The notes: generated by a model from the sequence alone, not told the origin. A DNA stretch of 64,000 bases from Aldehydirespirator sp963667505 (GCA_963667505.2 OY763490.2:372001-436000); one strand, 5' to 3'; counted from the stretch's first letter, positions 15,860 through 27,242 are shown. Numbers and translations are program-made.

Positions 15860-16843
15860 ATGATGCGGTTCGCAGGGGTGCTGGCCCAGGCCGACGGTGA
15901 GGCGGTGCTGCACGGCCCGTTAACTGGCACCGACTGGATCGTGGCCGGCGCCGTCCTGGCCGGGACTCTGGTGCTGGCGGTGGTCGTGTCCCGGCTGATG
16001 CGACGGGTGGTGGCCCGCGGCGTCGGGCCGGGGTTCGCGTCAATCCTCACGTCGAGGTTCCTCGGCTACGGGGTCTTCGTCGTCGGCCTGTCGTACGCGT
16101 TGACGATCCTCGGGGTGCGGGTGGGGCCGCTGCTCGGTGCCCTGGGGCTCGGCGGCCTCGTGCTGGCGCTGGCCCTGCAGGGGGTGGTCGGCAACTTCGT
16201 GTCGTCGGTGATCCTTCAGACCCGCAGGCCCTACACCGTGGGCGACACCGTCGAACTGGACGGCCGAACGGGCGTGGTGGAGGACATCGACTCGAGAACC
16301 ACCCAGATCCGGGGCCTCGACGGCACCCACATCCGCATCCCGAACGCCAACGTGGCCGGGGCCACCATCGTCAACCTGACGCGTGCCCCGGTAAGGCGCA
16401 GCTCGCTGGCGGTCGGCGTGGCCTACGACACCGACCTGCAGCAGGCCACCGACACCATCTACGAGGCCCTCTCCCGGGTGCCCCGGGTGGTGACGGAGCC
16501 GCCGCCCGCGGTCAACCTCGACGGGTTCGGCGACTCCAGCATCGGCTTCAACGTGCTCTACTGGCATGCCAGCGACGTTCCCTCCGAGCTCGCCGCCCGA
16601 CACGACCTGGTGCTGGCCGTTCACCAGGCCTTCGCGGCCTCCTCCATCACCATCGCGTTCCCCCAGGTGGTGGTGTGGAGCGGCCAAGAGCGCTCCGACC
16701 GCCTCTACGGCGGCAATGTCGCTGAGGTACGCACCCCGTACCCCACCCTCGACCAGTCCGCGGCCGAACCCGACCGCCGCGCCCCCCAATGGCGCCTGCC
16801 GGGGCTCCGCCGCCCCAGTCCGGCCTCAGCCGATGACGATTAG
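15860..16843 (+). CDS. MscS-family small-conductance mechanosensitive channel
   Basis: A 327-residue membrane protein with three predicted helices. The pore helix and beta domain are typical: GALGLGGLVLALALQGVVGN, FVSSVILQTRRPYTVGDTVE, then GVVEDIDSRTTQIRGLDGTH and IRIPNANVAGATIVNLTR. It releases solutes on hypo-osmotic shock. Start is ATG 15860 or 15863. A Pro/Arg-rich tail extends beyond the usual end. Confidence 0.9.
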   Translation: MMRFAGVLAQADGEAVLHGPLTGTDWIVAGAVLAGTLVLAVVVSRLMRRVVARGVGPGFASILTSRFLGYGVFVVGLSYALTILGVRVGPLLGALGLGGLVLALALQGVVGNFVSSVILQTRRPYTVGDTVELDGRTGVVEDIDSRTTQIRGLDGTHIRIPNANVAGATIVNLTRAPVRRSSLAVGVAYDTDLQQATDTIYEALSRVPRVVTEPPPAVNLDGFGDSSIGFNVLYWHASDVPSELAARHDLVLAVHQAFAASSITIAFPQVVVWSGQERSDRLYGGNVAEVRTPYPTLDQSAAEPDRRAPQWRLPGLRRPSPASADDD

Positions 16844-16880
16844 TCGACGGCACCGCAGCGGGACGCGGGTGGATCCCACG

Positions 16881-16940
16881 GATCAGCCAGTGACGGATCA
16901 GCCAGTGACGGATCAGCCAGTGACGGATCAGCCAGTGAAG
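16881..16940. repeat. 15-bp tandem array (4 copies) at the tauE 3' end
   Basis: GATCAGCCAGTGACG repeats at 16881, 16896, 16911 and 16926 (last copy one mismatch). On the reverse strand each unit carries TGA in register with the TauE/SafE stop codon, so the last codons and stop have been copied downstream. It fills the gap between two convergent genes. Confidence 0.9.
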
Positions 16941-17671
16941 GCCCGGATCAGCACGGTCACGCCCGAGCCGGCCAGCAGGACCAGCACGGCCCGGTCGAAC
17001 TGCGGGCCTGACAGCCTGGCCCGGACATGCTCGCCGACGGGCAGCACGGCCAGCACCGGCCCGAAGCCCACCGCGGCCGCAGTCAGGCGGTCGGAGTCGA
17101 AGGCGCCAATCGATGCCAGGGTGGCTATCTGAGCCGCGCCGGTGAGCAGGAACAGCACCGACAGCGAGAAGACGTAGGCGTCGCGGGTCAGCCGGTAGGC
17201 ATGGAGCCAAGAACCGATGATCGGCCCCGATATTCCCACCGCCCCCTGCATCAGCCCGGCGGCTGTGCCGACCGCGGGCGAGGCTCGCCGCCCCACCGTC
17301 GGCGGCACGGCGATGTCGCCGAACCACAACGACCGGACCACGAACATCAGCACCGCGCCCGCCAGCAAGATCAGCAGGGGCTCCTCGGGGACCGACACCA
17401 GAACGAAGGTTCCCACCACCGCCCCGAGGGCGGAGGTCACCGACAGCACGGGCACGTCGCGAGTCTCGGAGCGGGCGTGCCGGGTGCGCCAGCCCACCAG
17501 CACGTTGGCCACGGCGTTCGGAAGGGTCACGGCCACCACCGCGGTCTCGATCCCGGCCACCGCGGCCACCATCGGGATGGCGACCAGGGGATAGCCGAGG
17601 CCGGTGGCGCTCTTGGCCAGCATGGCCGCCGCCGAGGCCACGGCGACCACGATCAGCACGGTGACGCTCAC
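16928..17671 (-). CDS. TauE/SafE family membrane transporter
   Basis: A 247-residue integral membrane protein of the TauE/SafE (UPF0721) family, with repeated 4-helix halves: AKSATGLGYPLVAIPMV and GLMQGAVGISGPIIGSWLHA are the two family signature loops. Members are proposed sulfite/organosulfur or other anion exporters; the substrate here is unknown. The start is GTG 17671, inside a tandem repeat. It is transcribed after the cupin gene on the same strand. Confidence 0.85.
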   Translation of the reverse strand: MSVTVLIVVAVASAAAMLAKSATGLGYPLVAIPMVAAVAGIETAVVAVTLPNAVANVLVGWRTRHARSETRDVPVLSVTSALGAVVGTFVLVSVPEEPLLILLAGAVLMFVVRSLWFGDIAVPPTVGRRASPAVGTAAGLMQGAVGISGPIIGSWLHAYRLTRDAYVFSLSVLFLLTGAAQIATLASIGAFDSDRLTAAAVGFGPVLAVLPVGEHVRARLSGPQFDRAVLVLLAGSGVTVLIRAFTG

Positions 17672-17739
17672 CCTTCGATGCTCACCCTTCGGACCCTTTG
17701 ACGCTCACCCTTCGAGGCTCACCCTTCGGACCTTTCGGT
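17666..17739. repeat. 37-bp tandem duplication between cupin and tauE
   Basis: Two 37-bp units (17666-17702, 17703-17739), each holding two copies of GCTCACCCTTCG (17666, 17680, 17703, 17717). The reverse complement CGAAGGGTGAGC supplies both the GTG start of tauE and the TGA stop of the cupin gene, so start/stop contexts have been duplicated. Confidence 0.9.
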
Positions 17740-18237
17740 CTCGGGGCCGGTGCGGACCGACTCGGTCCAGCGGCCCCGCTCGTCCTCCAGCCATTCGGGG
17801 AAGTCGATCTCGGGGTCGGGCAGCGGCGTCGCGCCCCGGGCGGCGCAGGCTGCTTCGAACGGGGCCGGATCGTCGCTCCAGCTGCGTGGGTCGCCCAGCA
17901 TCACCTCGAACAGCGCGCATCCGGAATCCCCGGCCACCAGCGGGCCGAACTGCTCGCCCGCGGGGAGCTCGATGTGGGCACCCGGGCCGCAGGCTATGTC
18001 GCCGACCAGGATCTCGCCCTCCAGCACGAACACCACATGGGGCGAGCGGTGGCCGTGACGGCGCACCACCATGCCCGGGTCGTAGCGGGCGTACAGCGAC
18101 AGGTACGGCGGGTCGGCGTTGAACGCGAACCATTTCTCCCACACCGACGCCTCGGTGCCGTCGGCGTTGCGCTGGGCCTTCACCCGCTGCCACGGCAGAT
18201 CGGGGTCGTCGAGTCGCCGGATGATCGGGCCGGCCAT
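17719..18237 (-). CDS. Cupin-domain protein
   Basis: A 172-residue single cupin: HGHRSPHVVFVLEGEILVGD matches cupin motif 1 (metal-binding His/Glu) and the second motif includes GPGAHIELPAGEQFGPLVAG. The ATG at 18237 overlaps the TGA of the upstream SnoaL-like gene (ATGA), fixing the start. The enzyme activity cannot be named. It could be a small dioxygenase or a ligand-binding protein working with the SnoaL-like partner. Confidence 0.8.
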   Translation of the reverse strand: MAGPIIRRLDDPDLPWQRVKAQRNADGTEASVWEKWFAFNADPPYLSLYARYDPGMVVRRHGHRSPHVVFVLEGEILVGDIACGPGAHIELPAGEQFGPLVAGDSGCALFEVMLGDPRSWSDDPAPFEAACAARGATPLPDPEIDFPEWLEDERGRWTESVRTGPETERSEG

Positions 18238-18650
18238 CACCGGGCCCAGTCGACGCCCGCCTGGTGCAGCGCCCACAGCTCCGCGATGCGGCCGTGCTCC
18301 ACGCGGTACTGGGCCAGCCAGGCCAACGACATCGGAGCGGCACTCGCCAGGCTCACCCCTCGCAGCGTGAGCCGGAGCCACACCATGGCCCCGTCAGCGG
18401 TGATCGCGTCGAGGCTCACCTCGCAGGCTCTGACCGCCTCGAAGGCGCCTGCGAGCCGTCGGCGCAGCTCCTGCCGGGTCAGCGACTGCGTGCCCTCGTT
18501 GGTGTGGCGCACCAGCGGGTCGGCCACCAGATCCTCCAGCGCGTCGAGATCCCGCTGGAGCCAGACGCGGTCCCAGTAGGCGCGCACCACCGACTCCGCG
18601 TTCCCGCCAGACTCGTCGTCCACGTTCGTCTCCTCTCGTCGGCCGGTCAT
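18237..18650 (-). CDS. SnoaL/NTF2-like protein
   Basis: A 137-residue alpha+beta barrel protein of the SnoaL-like type: VVRAYWDRVWLQRDLDALED, VRHTNEGTQSLTRQELRR and the end region VEHGRIAELWALHQAGVDW. Such proteins act as small hydrolases/isomerases or have no catalysis. It is coupled at both ends: its ATG overlaps the MFS stop and its TGA overlaps the cupin start. The three genes form one operon. Confidence 0.78.
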   Translation of the reverse strand: MTGRREETNVDDESGGNAESVVRAYWDRVWLQRDLDALEDLVADPLVRHTNEGTQSLTRQELRRRLAGAFEAVRACEVSLDAITADGAMVWLRLTLRGVSLASAAPMSLAWLAQYRVEHGRIAELWALHQAGVDWAR

Positions 18651-19885
18651 AGTGTTGTCTCTTCGGCCAGGCCGCGCGGCTGCATGATCCGGGCCACCGC
18701 CATCACGGCGATCACGAGCAGCCCCAGCACCATCAGGGTGGCGCGTATGCCCACGGCGTCGGCCACGATCCCGATGGGCAGCGCTGCGACTGCGAAGCCC
18801 GAGAAGCTGAGCATCAGCAGGCTCTGGACCCGCCCGTGGAACTCGACCGGGGTCATGGTGAGCAGCATCGAGTTGTTGAGCGCCTGGAACACGCTCGACG
18901 ACGCCCCGACCAGCGCCATCACGGCCAGCGCGGCGTAGAAGTTGGGCATCACCGCGAACACGGCCAGCGTTGCCCCGAAAGCCGCCGCGCTGCGGGTCTG
19001 ATACGGGCGCAGCCTCCGACGCTGCACGTTCGCCAACGTCACAGAGCCGATCACCGCGCCCACCGCGGCGGCGGCGTTGAGGAGGCCGAAACCGGTCGAT
19101 CCGCTGTTGTGCACCTGCTCGGCCACCACCGGCAGGAACGCCATGTGGGGGAAGCCGACCAGCACCACCCCGAACGACACGGCCAGCAGATGGACCAGGT
19201 CGGGACGGGAACGCACGAACCGCACGCCGTCGACGATGTCGCCCAGCGCGCTGCGGCCCGACGGGCTGGGCGACGCTCCTCTAGGCAGTCCGATCAGCAG
19301 GATGACGCTCAGCACTCCAAGCCCGCCCGCCGCGAAGAAGACGCCGGCCAGGCCGAAGAACGCCACCCCGATCAGAGCGCCCGCCGCGGCCGGTCCGGCG
19401 ACGCGGGCCAACTGCACGGTGGACATCGACAGGAAGATGGCATTGGTGACGGTTTCGCGGCCGACGATCTCGGAGATGAACGCGAGCCGGGCCGGGGCGA
19501 GGATCGAGATCACGCCGCCCTGGACGATGCTCGCCGCGAGCAGCATCCAGTAGGTGGCGGTGTCGGTGGCGACCGCCACTCCGAGCCAGACGGGGGTGGC
19601 GGCCTGGAGGATGCCGGCCAGCACCAGCACGTTTCGCTTGGGGAAGCGGTCCGAGATCATGCCCCCGTAGGGGATGGCGAAGATGCTGCAGGCGCCGAAG
19701 GCCAGCATCACACCGCCGAGGCCGGTGTTGCTGCCGGTGAGCTCGAACGCCAGCCAGGCCCGGGCGATCCCCGCCACCTGCATGGTGAGGAACGTGAACA
19801 GCCCGCCCACGAAGAGCCTGCGGTAGTCGCGGTTGTGCAGCGCCGCGAACCGGCCGGACCCGCCGGCCGGCCTCACTTCGCGCAT
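18647..19885 (-). CDS. MFS exporter (MFS_3/EntS-like)
   Basis: Twelve-helix major facilitator protein of about 412 residues. The N-terminus FAALHNRDYRRLFVGGLFTF and YGGMISDRFPKRNVLVLAG are typical of the MFS_3/enterobactin-exporter type. The start at ATG 19885 gives MREVRPAGGSGRFAALHNRD; an upstream in-frame ATG (19933) adds 16 unlikely residues. First gene of the SnoaL-cupin operon, and divergent from the cox genes across about 215 bp. Substrate unknown. Confidence 0.82.
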   Translation of the reverse strand: MREVRPAGGSGRFAALHNRDYRRLFVGGLFTFLTMQVAGIARAWLAFELTGSNTGLGGVMLAFGACSIFAIPYGGMISDRFPKRNVLVLAGILQAATPVWLGVAVATDTATYWMLLAASIVQGGVISILAPARLAFISEIVGRETVTNAIFLSMSTVQLARVAGPAAAGALIGVAFFGLAGVFFAAGGLGVLSVILLIGLPRGASPSPSGRSALGDIVDGVRFVRSRPDLVHLLAVSFGVVLVGFPHMAFLPVVAEQVHNSGSTGFGLLNAAAAVGAVIGSVTLANVQRRRLRPYQTRSAAAFGATLAVFAVMPNFYAALAVMALVGASSSVFQALNNSMLLTMTPVEFHGRVQSLLMLSFSGFAVAALPIGIVADAVGIRATLMVLGLLVIAVMAVARIMQPRGLAEETTL

Positions 19886-20052
19886 CCGCCAGCGTACCCA
19901 CGAGCCCGTCGCGGACACGCGGCCCGGCTGCAAGCCCGTTGTCGGCGTGGATTCCTCCTGGCGCTGTCGGGCCCAGGCCGGTCACAGGCCACGCGGCCAC
20001 CCACATGGGCGGGCTTGCCCGCGGTGCTGTATTGTCCGCGGCCCACGCGACT

Positions 20053-20086
20053 ACACGCACATCGCGACGACACGCACATCGCGACG
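20053..20086. repeat. 17-bp perfect tandem repeat upstream of coxM
   Basis: ACACGCACATCGCGACG occurs twice head-to-tail (20053-20069, 20070-20086), ending 14 bases before the coxM ATG. It could be a regulator site or a local duplication in the 5' leader. Confidence 0.8.
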
Positions 20087-20100
20087 ATTGGGGGTGCAGC

Positions 20101-20961
20101 ATGCTGCCGGCCCGGTTCGACTACCTAGCGGCCGCCTCTGTGGAGGAGGCGATTGCAGCCAAGGCCGAAGGGGGTGATGAGACCCGCTTCCTCGCTGGCG
20201 GGCAGAGCCTGCTCCCGATGATGAAACTCCGGTTCGCGACGCCGGCGAAGCTGGTGGACATCAACCGCATCGGCGGCCTCGACGGCATCGAGCGCCACAA
20301 CGGCCACCTGCACATCGGAGCGCTGGTCCGCCACGCCGACGTGGCTGCATCCGACGCGGTTTCCGGCGCGGTCGCCAGCGCTGCCCCGTGGATCTCCGAC
20401 CCGCTGGTCCGCAACCTGGGCACCCTGTGCGGGTCGGTGGCGCACTGCGACCCGGAGGGCGACTGGAACTCGGTGCTGCTGGCCACCGGGGCCGAAGTGG
20501 TCGCCCAGGGGCCGTCGGGCACCCGGTCCATCGACATCGCCGACTTCGTGGTGGACTTCTTCACCAACTCGCTCGGCGAGGACGAGATGGTGACTGCCGT
20601 GCGCATCCCGGCGCCGGCGGGACGGTCCGGCGGCTCCTACCAGAAGCTGGAGCGCAAGGTCGGCGACTACGCCACCGTCGGCGTGGCCGCCCACCTCGAG
20701 TTGGCCGACGACGGCACCATCTCCGCAGCCGGGGTGGCCATGACCTCGGTGGCGCCCATCAACCGCAAGGCCGCCGACGCCGAGGCGCTGCTGATGGGCA
20801 ACTCACCGAGCGACGAGCTGTTCGCCGCGGCGGGCGAGGCGGCCGCGGCGGCCTCCGAGCCCCGGGACGACGTGCGGGGCTCGGCCCGCTGGAAGCGCCG
20901 GGTGGTGGCCGCCTTCACCCGCAGGGCCCTGGCCGACGCAGCCGAGCAGGCCCAGGCCTGA
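20101..20961 (+). CDS. coxM: CO dehydrogenase FAD-binding (medium) subunit CoxM
   Basis: A 286-residue flavoprotein subunit of the xanthine-oxidase family that passes electrons from the Fe-S subunit to the quinone pool. FAD-binding motifs are LAGGQSLLPMMKLR and RNLGTLCGSVAHCDPEGDW (normally TIGGSLAHADP, here with two Cys). GGGGGT just upstream serves ATG 20101. The M-S-L order and spacing (11 and 13 bases) match form I cox operons. Confidence 0.92.
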   Translation: MLPARFDYLAAASVEEAIAAKAEGGDETRFLAGGQSLLPMMKLRFATPAKLVDINRIGGLDGIERHNGHLHIGALVRHADVAASDAVSGAVASAAPWISDPLVRNLGTLCGSVAHCDPEGDWNSVLLATGAEVVAQGPSGTRSIDIADFVVDFFTNSLGEDEMVTAVRIPAPAGRSGGSYQKLERKVGDYATVGVAAHLELADDGTISAAGVAMTSVAPINRKAADAEALLMGNSPSDELFAAAGEAAAAASEPRDDVRGSARWKRRVVAAFTRRALADAAEQAQA

Positions 20962-20972
20962 GAGGGGGAGAC

Positions 20973-21455
20973 ATGGAGATCACGATCAACATCAACGGAA
21001 CCGACCACACCGCCGACGTTGAGCCCCGACGGCTGCTGGTCGACCACATCCGCACCGGGGCGGGGCTGACCGGCACCCACATCGGCTGCGACACCACCAG
21101 TTGCGGGGTGTGCACCGTGCTGGTGGACGGCACTCCCGTCAAGTCGTGCACGATGCTGGCCGTTCAGGCCGACGGACGCAGCGTCACCACCGTGGAGGGC
21201 CTCAAGTCCGCCGACGGTCTGCACCCGGTCCAGCAGGCGTTCAGCGACGAGCACGGCCTGCAGTGCGGGTTCTGCACCCCGGCCATGATGCTGGTGGGTG
21301 CCGCCCTGCTCGAGGAGAACCCGGACCCGTCCGACGACGAGGTCCGCTGGGCCATCTCGGGGAACCTGTGCCGCTGCACCGGATACATGAACATCGTCAA
21401 GGCCATCCAGGCCGCCGCGGCCGCAGCGTCGTCCGCCGGAAACGGCGACGGCTAG
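20973..21455 (+). CDS. coxS: CO dehydrogenase [2Fe-2S] (small) subunit CoxS
   Basis: A 160-residue iron-sulfur subunit. The N-terminal plant-type cluster is GCDTTSCGVCTVLVDG with its fourth Cys at VKSCTM; the C-terminal cluster is CGFCTPAMM with CRCTGY. GGGGGAG lies just before ATG 20973. It links the Mo active site of CoxL to the FAD of CoxM. Confidence 0.95.
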   Translation: MEITININGTDHTADVEPRRLLVDHIRTGAGLTGTHIGCDTTSCGVCTVLVDGTPVKSCTMLAVQADGRSVTTVEGLKSADGLHPVQQAFSDEHGLQCGFCTPAMMLVGAALLEENPDPSDDEVRWAISGNLCRCTGYMNIVKAIQAAAAAASSAGNGDG

Positions 21456-21468
21456 GAGGGAGCGACCA

Positions 21469-23829
<2,361 letters not shown>

Positions 23830-23847
23830 CCCCTGGCGCCTGCGCCC

Positions 23848-23897
23848 GAAATTGGTGGCGTTTGTGGTCCTCAGAGGACGGTTTCGTCGCCAATTTC
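23848..23897. repeat. 50-bp hairpin-forming dispersed element, copy 1
   Basis: The ends GAAATTGGTGGCG and CGTCGCCAATTTC pair over 13 bp with two G-U wobbles; the centre GTCCT-CAG-AGGAC forms a second hairpin. A related 50-bp copy lies at 62911-62960 (about 38 of 50 positions the same by eye). It is located 18 bases after coxL and before the XdhC gene. Confidence 0.8.
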
Positions 23898-23984
23898 AGG
23901 GCCGACCCGAATCGGCGGCGCTCTTGGCCTTGGTCGTACACTCGGGCTGGCAACAGAACGGCTACACCGGGGAGCGGCGGTGAC

Positions 23985-24956
23985 ATGGACGTGGCGGTGC
24001 TGGCCGAGGCGGTGGAGCTTTCGGAGCAGCGTGTGCCGTACGTGCTGGCCACGGTGGTTTGGCGGCGGGGGCCTTCGTCGGGGCGGCAGGGGTCCAAGGC
24101 TGTTGTCCTGGCCGACGGGACGGTGCGGGGCTGGCTGGGGGGCGCCTGCGCGGAGCCCTCGGTGGTGCGCCACGCCCGCCAGTGCCTGGCGACCGGCGAG
24201 CCTGCGCTGCTGTTCCTGGGCCAGCCCGACGAGCTCGACGGCCGTTCCTCCGACGGTGTGCGCTCGATAGCCATGGCCTGTGAGTCCGAGGGCGCGCTGG
24301 AGGTGTATCTGGAGCCGCACCGGCCGGAGCCGCAGGTGATCGTGGTGGGCCGGTCGCCTGCAGTGGACGCGCTGGCGGAGACAGCCCTGGCGCTGGGTTG
24401 GAGCGCCACTGTCGTCGACGACGGCGGCGACCCCGACGAGCACGCCCGCTCCGAGATCGTGCGCACCAAACTCGACCTGACGGGCCTCGGCATCGACGGC
24501 GCCACCGCGGTGGTGGTGGCCACCCAAGGCCACTACGACGACCTGGCCCTCGAGGCCGCTCTGGCATTCGACGCGGGCTACATCGGCCTCGTCGCTTCGG
24601 AGCGGCGGGCCGCGGCGGTCATCGGTCACCTCGCCGACAGAGGAGTGTCCCGTTCGGAGACAGACCGGGTGCAGGCCCCCGCCGGACTGGACCTCGGCCC
24701 GGTCGCCAACGCCGAGATCGCGGTGGCCGTGATGGCCGACCTGGTGGCGAGACGGGCGAGAGGCGAGTTGTTGGCGACCGGGTCCGGCCCCACCCCGCCG
24801 CGAGCCGAGGCCACCGACCCGGTCTGCGGCATGACGGTGCTGGTCGACGATGCCAAGTACCACACCGTCCACGACGACGCCGACTACTGGTTCTGCGCCC
24901 CCGGCTGCCAACGAGCCTTCAAGTCCGACCCAACCGCCTTCCTGACACCTGCCTGA
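23985..24956 (+). CDS. XdhC/CoxI-family accessory protein with C-terminal YHS domain
   Basis: A 323-residue protein. The N-terminal XdhC/CoxI domain has VPYVLATVVWRRGPSSGRQG and GWLGGACAEPSVVRHA; a Rossmann domain follows (VIVVGRSPAVDALAETAL). XdhC proteins help insert or sulfurate the Mo cofactor of xanthine-oxidase-family enzymes. The last 45 residues are a YHS domain (TDPVCGMTV, YWFCAPGCQRAFKSDP) with three Cys for metal binding. The start at ATG 23985 excludes a long out-of-context upstream extension over coxL. Likely the maturation partner of CoxL. Confidence 0.85.
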   Translation: MDVAVLAEAVELSEQRVPYVLATVVWRRGPSSGRQGSKAVVLADGTVRGWLGGACAEPSVVRHARQCLATGEPALLFLGQPDELDGRSSDGVRSIAMACESEGALEVYLEPHRPEPQVIVVGRSPAVDALAETALALGWSATVVDDGGDPDEHARSEIVRTKLDLTGLGIDGATAVVVATQGHYDDLALEAALAFDAGYIGLVASERRAAAVIGHLADRGVSRSETDRVQAPAGLDLGPVANAEIAVAVMADLVARRARGELLATGSGPTPPRAEATDPVCGMTVLVDDAKYHTVHDDADYWFCAPGCQRAFKSDPTAFLTPA

Positions 24957-25022
24957 TCCCGAGACGACCGGCGCCGGGGCGGTTGGGCTTTGGCGGGGGT
25001 GGGGGGCCGTTAGCTTGGGCCG

Positions 25023-25910
25023 GTGACTGGGGACGGCTCAGGGGACCGTCGGCCGCTGGGGTGGCTGCTGGCCGGGGTGGGGATGCTGTCGGTGTCCACC
25101 GACTCGCTGTGGGTCCGCCTGTCGGAAGCCGAGGCCCTCGACATCGCCTTCCTGGTGTCGTGCTGCGCGCTGGTGGTCCACTCGACCTTCGGGCGCTGGT
25201 TCGACCGCCGCCCGGCGTTGGAGTCGCTGCGCCGTCATCGGCTACCGGTGGCCGGGGTGGGCGTGCTGGCCGCCGTCAGCCAGCTCAGCTTCATCACCGC
25301 CATCACCGAGACCCGGGTGGCCAACGTGGTGGCCATCGTGGCCGCCGCGCCCCTGATGGCCTCGGTGTGCGCCCGAGTGTTCCTGCGAGAGCCGATCACC
25401 CGGCGGGTGGCCGGCGCCATCGCCCTGACCATGGCGGGCATCGCGGTGATCGTGTCGAACTCGCTGGGGCAGCCGACCCTGAAGGGCGACCTGCTGGCGC
25501 TGCTGGCGGTGGCCGGGTTCGCGGGGAACATGACCATCTGGCGCCGCTACCCGGACATGAGCCGGCGAGCCGGGCTGGCCGCCAGCGCGGTCGTAGTCGT
25601 GGCGGCCACGGGCTTCGCGGCGTCGCCGTTCTCGCTGGACGCTCGGGCCTACCTGGCCATCGCGGCCATGGGGCTGTGCTTCAACCCGCTGGGCCGGCTG
25701 GCCAACTCGAGCGCCCTCCGCTTCGCTCCCGTGTCGGAGGTCTCGCTGTTCGCCCCGACCGAGACGGTGGCCGGCACGGTGTGGGCGGCCGTGTTCCTGT
25801 CGGAGCTGCCCGGCGTCGCCACCGTGGTCGGCGCGGCGGTGGTGCTCGTCGGCGTCTTCCACGGCACGCTCGCCTCCGCCAGGCCGCGAGCGACCAACAA
25901 ACTGCGCTGA
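25023..25910 (+). CDS. EamA/DMT-family permease
   Basis: A 295-residue, ten-helix drug/metabolite transporter with two EamA repeats (SVSTDSLWVRLSEAEALDIA; VAIVAAAPLMASVCARVFLR; second half ends VVGAAVVLVGVFHGTLA). The start is GTG 25023. It follows the XdhC gene by 66 bases but has no evident link to CO oxidation. Convergent with the P450 gene. Substrate unknown. Confidence 0.82.
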   Translation: MTGDGSGDRRPLGWLLAGVGMLSVSTDSLWVRLSEAEALDIAFLVSCCALVVHSTFGRWFDRRPALESLRRHRLPVAGVGVLAAVSQLSFITAITETRVANVVAIVAAAPLMASVCARVFLREPITRRVAGAIALTMAGIAVIVSNSLGQPTLKGDLLALLAVAGFAGNMTIWRRYPDMSRRAGLAASAVVVVAATGFAASPFSLDARAYLAIAAMGLCFNPLGRLANSSALRFAPVSEVSLFAPTETVAGTVWAAVFLSELPGVATVVGAAVVLVGVFHGTLASARPRATNKLR

Positions 25911-25923
25911 CCTCCCGAGGAGG
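25911..25923. terminator. Short hairpin between convergent genes
   Basis: CCTCC-CGA-GGAGG, a perfect 5-bp stem directly after the permease stop, lies between it and the P450 gene on the other strand. No T-run on either side; a weak bidirectional terminator candidate. Confidence 0.35.
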
Positions 25924-25933
25924 CCGCGAGCTC

Positions 25934-27136
25934 TCAGGAGAAGGCCACCGGGAGGCTGGCCAGGCCCCTTAGGCCGATCCTGGGAATCCAGGGCGGGTCG
26001 TCGTCCAGCGGCGTCCACGTCCCGAAACGGTCGAGCAGCGCTTCCAGCACCACCTGGCCCTCCACCCGGGCCAGCGCGGCGCCGAGGCAGTAGTGGATGC
26101 CGTAGGCGAACGAGAGCATCGGCACCTCGCTGCGCCCCACGTCGAAGCGTTCCGGGTCGTCCACCGCGGCCGGGTCGCGGTTGGCCGCCCCGAACAGCAG
26201 CAGCACTCGGTGGCCCTTGGGTATGGCCTGGCCGCCGATCTCGACGTCGGCCCGCACGAAGCGGCCGTCGATCTGCACCGGCGGCTCGAAGCGCAGCACC
26301 TCGTCCACCGCGGAGGGCACCAGCGAGCGGTCGGCCCGCAGCCGGGCGAGCTGGTCGGGGTGGCGCATCAGGGTGAGGACCATGTTGCCGATCAGGATCG
26401 TGGTCGTCTCGAATCCGGCCGCGTAGATGAGCAGGATCATCACGGCCACCTCCTGTTGGGTGAGGCGGTCCTCGCCGTCGCCCGGTGCGAGCAGCGCCGA
26501 CAGCAGGTCGTCGCCCGGCTCGGCCCGCTTGCGGTCGATCAGGGGGCGGAGGTACTCGTACACCTTCGCCTCCGACGTGGCGGCCTGCGCCCTCTCCCAA
26601 GGCTGGAGGTTCGGCTCGAGCAGGGCGGACACGTCCGACACCAGCGGCCTGAGCCAGTCGCGGTCGGCGACCGGGACCCCGACCAGTTCGCTGATCACGT
26701 TGGCGGGCAGCGGGAAGGCGAGCGCCTCCACCAGGTCGCATTCCCCCGCTTCGGCCACATCGTCGAGCAGCTCGTCGGTCATGGCGGCGACCGCGGCGCG
26801 CAGGCCCTCGACCCGGCTGGGCGAGAACGCCCGGCTCACCTGCGAGCGGACCCGGGTGTGCTCGGGCGGGTTCAGGTACGGCAGCGAGCGAGTCTGCTCG
26901 GGCAGGCGCTCGCTGGACGACGCCATGAGCGACGCCACCTGCTCGCCGGACTCGGGGCTGCCCAGCCGAGGATCGCTCAACGCCGCCCGGCAGTCCTCGA
27001 AGCGGGTGAGGATCCAGGAGTCCGAGAAGCCGCTCCGATGCACCGGCGACGTCTCCCTCAACTCCCGCAGCAGCGGGTACGGGTCGGGGATCACGGCCGG
27101 GTCGGTGAGGATCCGGAGCACCAACTCGTCGCTCAT
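25934..27136 (-). CDS. Cytochrome P450
   Basis: A 400-residue soluble bacterial P450. The I-helix AGFETTTILIGNMV, the K-helix ExxR (EVLRFEPPVQ), and the haem loop FAYGIHYCLGAALAR with Cys350 as thiolate ligand are all present. ATG 27136 is preferred; an in-frame start 14 codons upstream adds only Arg-rich residues. It is divergent from the first NHLP precursor across 205 bp, so it could act in tailoring, but nothing in the sequence ties it to that locus. Ferredoxin and reductase partners are not adjacent. Confidence 0.92.
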   Translation of the reverse strand: MSDELVLRILTDPAVIPDPYPLLRELRETSPVHRSGFSDSWILTRFEDCRAALSDPRLGSPESGEQVASLMASSSERLPEQTRSLPYLNPPEHTRVRSQVSRAFSPSRVEGLRAAVAAMTDELLDDVAEAGECDLVEALAFPLPANVISELVGVPVADRDWLRPLVSDVSALLEPNLQPWERAQAATSEAKVYEYLRPLIDRKRAEPGDDLLSALLAPGDGEDRLTQQEVAVMILLIYAAGFETTTILIGNMVLTLMRHPDQLARLRADRSLVPSAVDEVLRFEPPVQIDGRFVRADVEIGGQAIPKGHRVLLLFGAANRDPAAVDDPERFDVGRSEVPMLSFAYGIHYCLGAALARVEGQVVLEALLDRFGTWTPLDDDPPWIPRIGLRGLASLPVAFS

Positions 27137-27234
27137 CGGTCGGCTCCTTCGTCGCTCAGATCGGTCGGGTAGTAGCACCTGCCTCTGGGTCGGCAGGGTC
27201 CACGCCAGGATAAGTCAGGGTCTCGCTAGCAGCG

Positions 27235-27242
27235 GTAATTAC
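27235..27242. promoter_or_regulatory. GTAATTAC palindrome upstream of NHLP precursor 1
   Basis: An AT-rich 8-bp palindrome in the P450/precursor 1 intergenic region, about 100 bases before the precursor start. The second precursor has CGTAATTATTACG at 38738-38750, sharing GTAATTA. Candidate operator or promoter element for both precursor genes; no regulator is identified. Confidence 0.35.
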
